Position numbers and translations under genes: made by a program
Shown: in pieces, positions 62,388 to 64,000 of the stretch
Position numbering within the stretch: the stretch's first letter is position 1
Layout: every line of letters begins with the position of its first letter
The notes under the pieces: model-generated
Told to the model about the DNA's origin: nothing
Database searches by the model: none
The model's input: the letters and a program-made list of their open reading frames with translations, nothing else
Origin: Ignavibacteria bacterium RIFOXYC2_FULL_35_21
GTDB taxonomy: Bacteria > Bacteroidota > Ignavibacteria > Kapaibacteriales > UBA2268
Assembly (NCBI GenBank): GCA_001804705.1
Contig: MHAY01000091.1
Location: 1-64,000, forward strand
DNA length: 64,000 nucleotides
Direction of reading: 5' to 3'

Positions 62388-62954
62388 CTATTTTTCTAAT
62401 TTTTTTAATTCTTCATTAAATATTTTTTCAAATTGATTCATATCATAATCAATCCTAAGTCTTTGATTATTAGATATCTTATTATTGATTCCACTAAGTA
62501 TTGTATCTTTTGCAACCTCGATTGCAATCCAATATGTGTAGCTGCCATCTTTTTCTTTATATGTTTTTTCGCCAATTGTTTTAATGTCGACTAATTCTTG
62601 TTCAATGACCTCTCTTGATAACTCTTCAAATTTATTTTCATATTCTTGTTTATTGGCAATAGACCTTTGATTAGTATATTGATTATTCACTACTTTAATC
62701 AATGTGTTTATTTTCCCAGCTAATTCAGCTTTTGAATTTTGTAAAGCAATTTTTTTTGCAGTTGCAAGATCCGGACTTTTTCCAGAATGATGTGCTCTGA
62801 AATATTTTTCATCACTTTGATAAATCTTATCATTGAAAGGATTTTCAAACTCAATTGCTCCAGTAGTACCAGTATATGTTTTTGTTGAAGAGCAGGAATA
62901 AAATAAAAGTAATGAAAGTATAATAAGAGAACCGTTTAAATATTTGTTCTTCAT
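62388..62954 (-). CDS. LPP20-family lipoprotein
   Basis: A 188-residue lipoprotein: MKNKYLNGSLIILSLLLFYS with lipobox Cys21, then the LPP20 pattern ATAKKIALQNSKAELAGKIN and a terminal helix. LPP20 proteins are outer-membrane lipoproteins; the alpha-beta domain occurs in many Bacteroidota surface proteins. It is the first gene of the operon with the DUF4384 and caspase genes (18-base gap), and a promoter-like site lies about 63 bases upstream. The role is inferred to be anchoring or assembly of the unit. Confidence 0.75.
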   Translation of the reverse strand: MKNKYLNGSLIILSLLLFYSCSSTKTYTGTTGAIEFENPFNDKIYQSDEKYFRAHHSGKSPDLATAKKIALQNSKAELAGKINTLIKVVNNQYTNQRSIANKQEYENKFEELSREVIEQELVDIKTIGEKTYKEKDGSYTYWIAIEVAKDTILSGINNKISNNQRLRIDYDMNQFEKIFNEELKKLEK

Positions 62955-63016
62955 AAATCACCTTATTAAATTAATACAATTTTAAATTATTAATACCTAA
63001 TAGATGTTATATGTAT

Positions 63017-63047
63017 CAAAAATATTACTATATTTCCAAAAAAGCAA
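63017..63047 (-). promoter_or_regulatory. Bacteroidota-type promoter of LPP20-DUF4384-caspase operon
   Basis: On the minus strand TTG (63045-63047), 20 bases, then TATTTTTG (63017-63024), matching TTG-N20-TAnnTTTG. The leader to the LPP20 ATG would be about 57 bases. Confidence 0.45.
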
Positions 63048-63170
63048 GGAATTGTTTTATTTACACCTACCCAGCCCTTCCTCAAGGAAGGGAAATTGAT
63101 GTGGGTTAATGCTATGGATTCCGTATCATGTACGGAATAACAGGATATGGCTTTGTGTTAATCAAAAAAT

Positions 63171-63256
63171 TCCCCTGAATCCCCCTTTCAATCAATTACG
63201 AATTACGAATGAAAATTTAAAACAATCCCCCTGAATCCCCCTTTGATAAAGGGGGA
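63171..63256. repeat. GC-hairpin repeat copies D (partial) and E
   Basis: Copy D (63171-63190) has the two C-blocks but no G-arm. Copy E (63224-63256) is complete with CTTTGATAAAGGGGG. They are separated by an AT-rich stretch containing ATTACGAATTACGAAT. Confidence 0.75.
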
Positions 63257-63290
63257 AACAAGGGTAAATATAAAAAAAGATTTTTATTTA

Positions 63291-63638
63291 TTATTGTTTG
63301 AAGTAGGTTGTTCCATCCAGAACCACCTGCCACCTGCCTTCAAGTTCCTGAGGCGGCTGGTTTATTTTCAGAGTGGGTCCCAAGCCGATTGCTTTTATTG
63401 ATATCGAGTTCTTATCGGGAAATTCCACCGAACCACCGCTTATTGTAGTGTTTCCTACCTTTGCATTTCCTTCTCCATTGGCACGAATTACGATTGTATC
63501 CTGAGTCTCGGAAATCCAGGTTCCTACATATTCTTTCTTATCCTGTGGCAATGGTGTTTTCTTACCACAGCTTGTTACAGCCAAAGCAAGAGAACCAACG
63601 ATTAACGCAAAAACAAAAATAAACAAACCCTTACGCAT
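63291..63638 (-). CDS. Small lipoprotein of unknown function
   Basis: A 115-residue lipoprotein. The signal peptide MRKGLFIFVFALIVGSLALA leads to lipobox TSC at residue 24. The mature part is a small beta-sheet domain (YVGTWISETQDTIVIRANGE) of the lipocalin-like/META sort found in many Bacteroidota lipoproteins. GGAGG six bases before ATG 63638 fixes the start. It is not in an operon with its neighbours. Function unknown. Confidence 0.7.
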   Translation of the reverse strand: MRKGLFIFVFALIVGSLALAVTSCGKKTPLPQDKKEYVGTWISETQDTIVIRANGEGNAKVGNTTISGGSVEFPDKNSISIKAIGLGPTLKINQPPQELEGRWQVVLDGTTYFKQ

Positions 63639-63777
63639 AAAAACCTCCATTATGAAACAGAAATGTAATTGAAATTAAAAAATAAATCTCGGATTTCATA
63701 ACACAAAATAATTTGAGTTGAATTCAGTTATTAAATAAAGAAATGCGTAATAATTTAATATTTTACTAATAATACCT

Positions 63778-63785
63778 ATTTTTGC
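63778..63785 (+). promoter_or_regulatory. Possible -7 element of the DUF2723 gene
   Basis: TATTTTTG matches TAnnTTTG and lies 55 bases before the ATG at 63841. No TTG is found at the proper -33 spacing, so support is partial. Confidence 0.3.
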
Positions 63786-63840
63786 AACTTACATTTTAAT
63801 TGCAGAAAATAATAATTATTAAATAAACTGGATTAAACAA

Positions 63841-64000
63841 ATGAACCAAAAATATGTTTATCATGGCTTCGGTATAGTAGCTTTCCTAATCACATTAATT
63901 ACATTAATGATTACAGTTCAGCCTTCGGTTCCATTCTGGGATTGCGGTGAGTTTTCAGCAGCATCAATCTGGCAGCAGGTTCCTCACCCTCCGGGAGCGC
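63841..64000 (+). CDS. DUF2723 membrane glycosyltransferase (GT117-like), N-terminal part
   Basis: The open frame runs off the window after 53 codons. It starts MNQKYVYHGFGIVAFLITLI as a transmembrane helix and continues with SVPFWDCGEFSAASIWQQVP and HPPGA. W-D-C-G-E-F and H-P-P-G are the first-loop signature of DUF2723, polytopic GT-C-type proteins that move sugars to proteins outside the membrane in Bacteroidota. The Asp-Glu pair is in the expected place. The rest of the gene lies beyond the window. Confidence 0.85.
   Translation, partial: MNQKYVYHGFGIVAFLITLITLMITVQPSVPFWDCGEFSAASIWQQVPHPPGA

Larger units (their letters stand above)
62955..63290. other. Intergenic region with promoter and repeats
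   Basis: No gene is seen. It holds the promoter-like site of the LPP20 operon (63017-63047) and a hairpin CCCTTCC-TCAA-GGAAGGG (63075-63092). A palindrome around ATTCCGTATC...TACGGAAT (63118-63138) and two copies of the GC-hairpin repeat follow. Confidence 0.65.

Overview
The window is AT-rich (roughly one third G+C by eye) and looks like chromosomal DNA of a member of the Bacteroidota/Chlorobi branch, most plausibly the Ignavibacteria/Kapabacteria side. Four secreted proteins end in type IX secretion (T9SS) sorting domains or weaker look-alikes, and one gene encodes a PorV/PorQ-type outer-membrane protein. Some promoters match the Bacteroidota TTG-N20-22-TAnnTTTG pattern. FlhF, FlhG and FliA genes show that the host also makes flagella, which is unusual in Bacteroidetes proper but normal in Ignavibacteria. 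The assignment is inference, because the window has no rRNA or marker tree.

Layout. 1-4.3 kb: tyrosine phenol-lyase, cytidylate kinase and an APC amino-acid permease. 4.3-5.6 kb: small accessory genes (HicBA toxin-antitoxin, a gutted VOC-family gene, a nucleotidyltransferase with a 56-residue partner). 5.6-16.3 kb: a long minus-strand surface-polysaccharide cluster. It carries both enzymes for GDP-L-fucose (Gmd, Fcl), a second Gmd-like dehydratase, a GT11 fucosyltransferase, other glycosyltransferases, methyltransferases and an epimerase, and ends with a sodium symporter and PgsA. 16.3-20.3 kb: HEPN/MNT pair, CoA-binding protein, cupin and a long RelA/SpoT protein whose hydrolase motif is degraded.

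20.3-27.4 kb is an accessory region. It holds a candidate toxin-antitoxin pair and a GH130 glycosidase between direct repeats, lipoproteins, gene fragments, a STAS-like/membrane-protein pair and a broken DUF2335 gene. It ends at a tRNA-fMet locus with a 47-bp duplicated 3' half and a tRNA-like copy with a rebuilt anticodon arm. 27.5-34.3 kb: a minus-strand run from FlhF, FlhG and FliA into T9SS/outer-membrane genes. 34.5-39.4 kb: a peptide-use module (symporter, PepT, OPT transporter). 40-47.8 kb: housekeeping genes (flippase-like membrane protein, RlmI, RqcH, YicC, gamma carbonic anhydrase) with secreted proteins between them. 47.9-58.5 kb: surface proteins, including three tandem secreted leucine-rich-repeat proteins, a degenerate HD-GYP response regulator, a GH114 glycosidase and a VWA-OmpA lipoprotein operon.

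58.8-63.0 kb holds the most system-like unit: an LPP20-type lipoprotein, a DUF4384 protein and a 908-residue lipoprotein joining a beta-propeller to a caspase-like protease, with its own promoter-like site and terminator. The window closes with the start of a DUF2723 membrane glycosyltransferase. Several families of short inverted repeats fill the intergenic gaps, including an element of about 133 bp found twice in opposite orientation.
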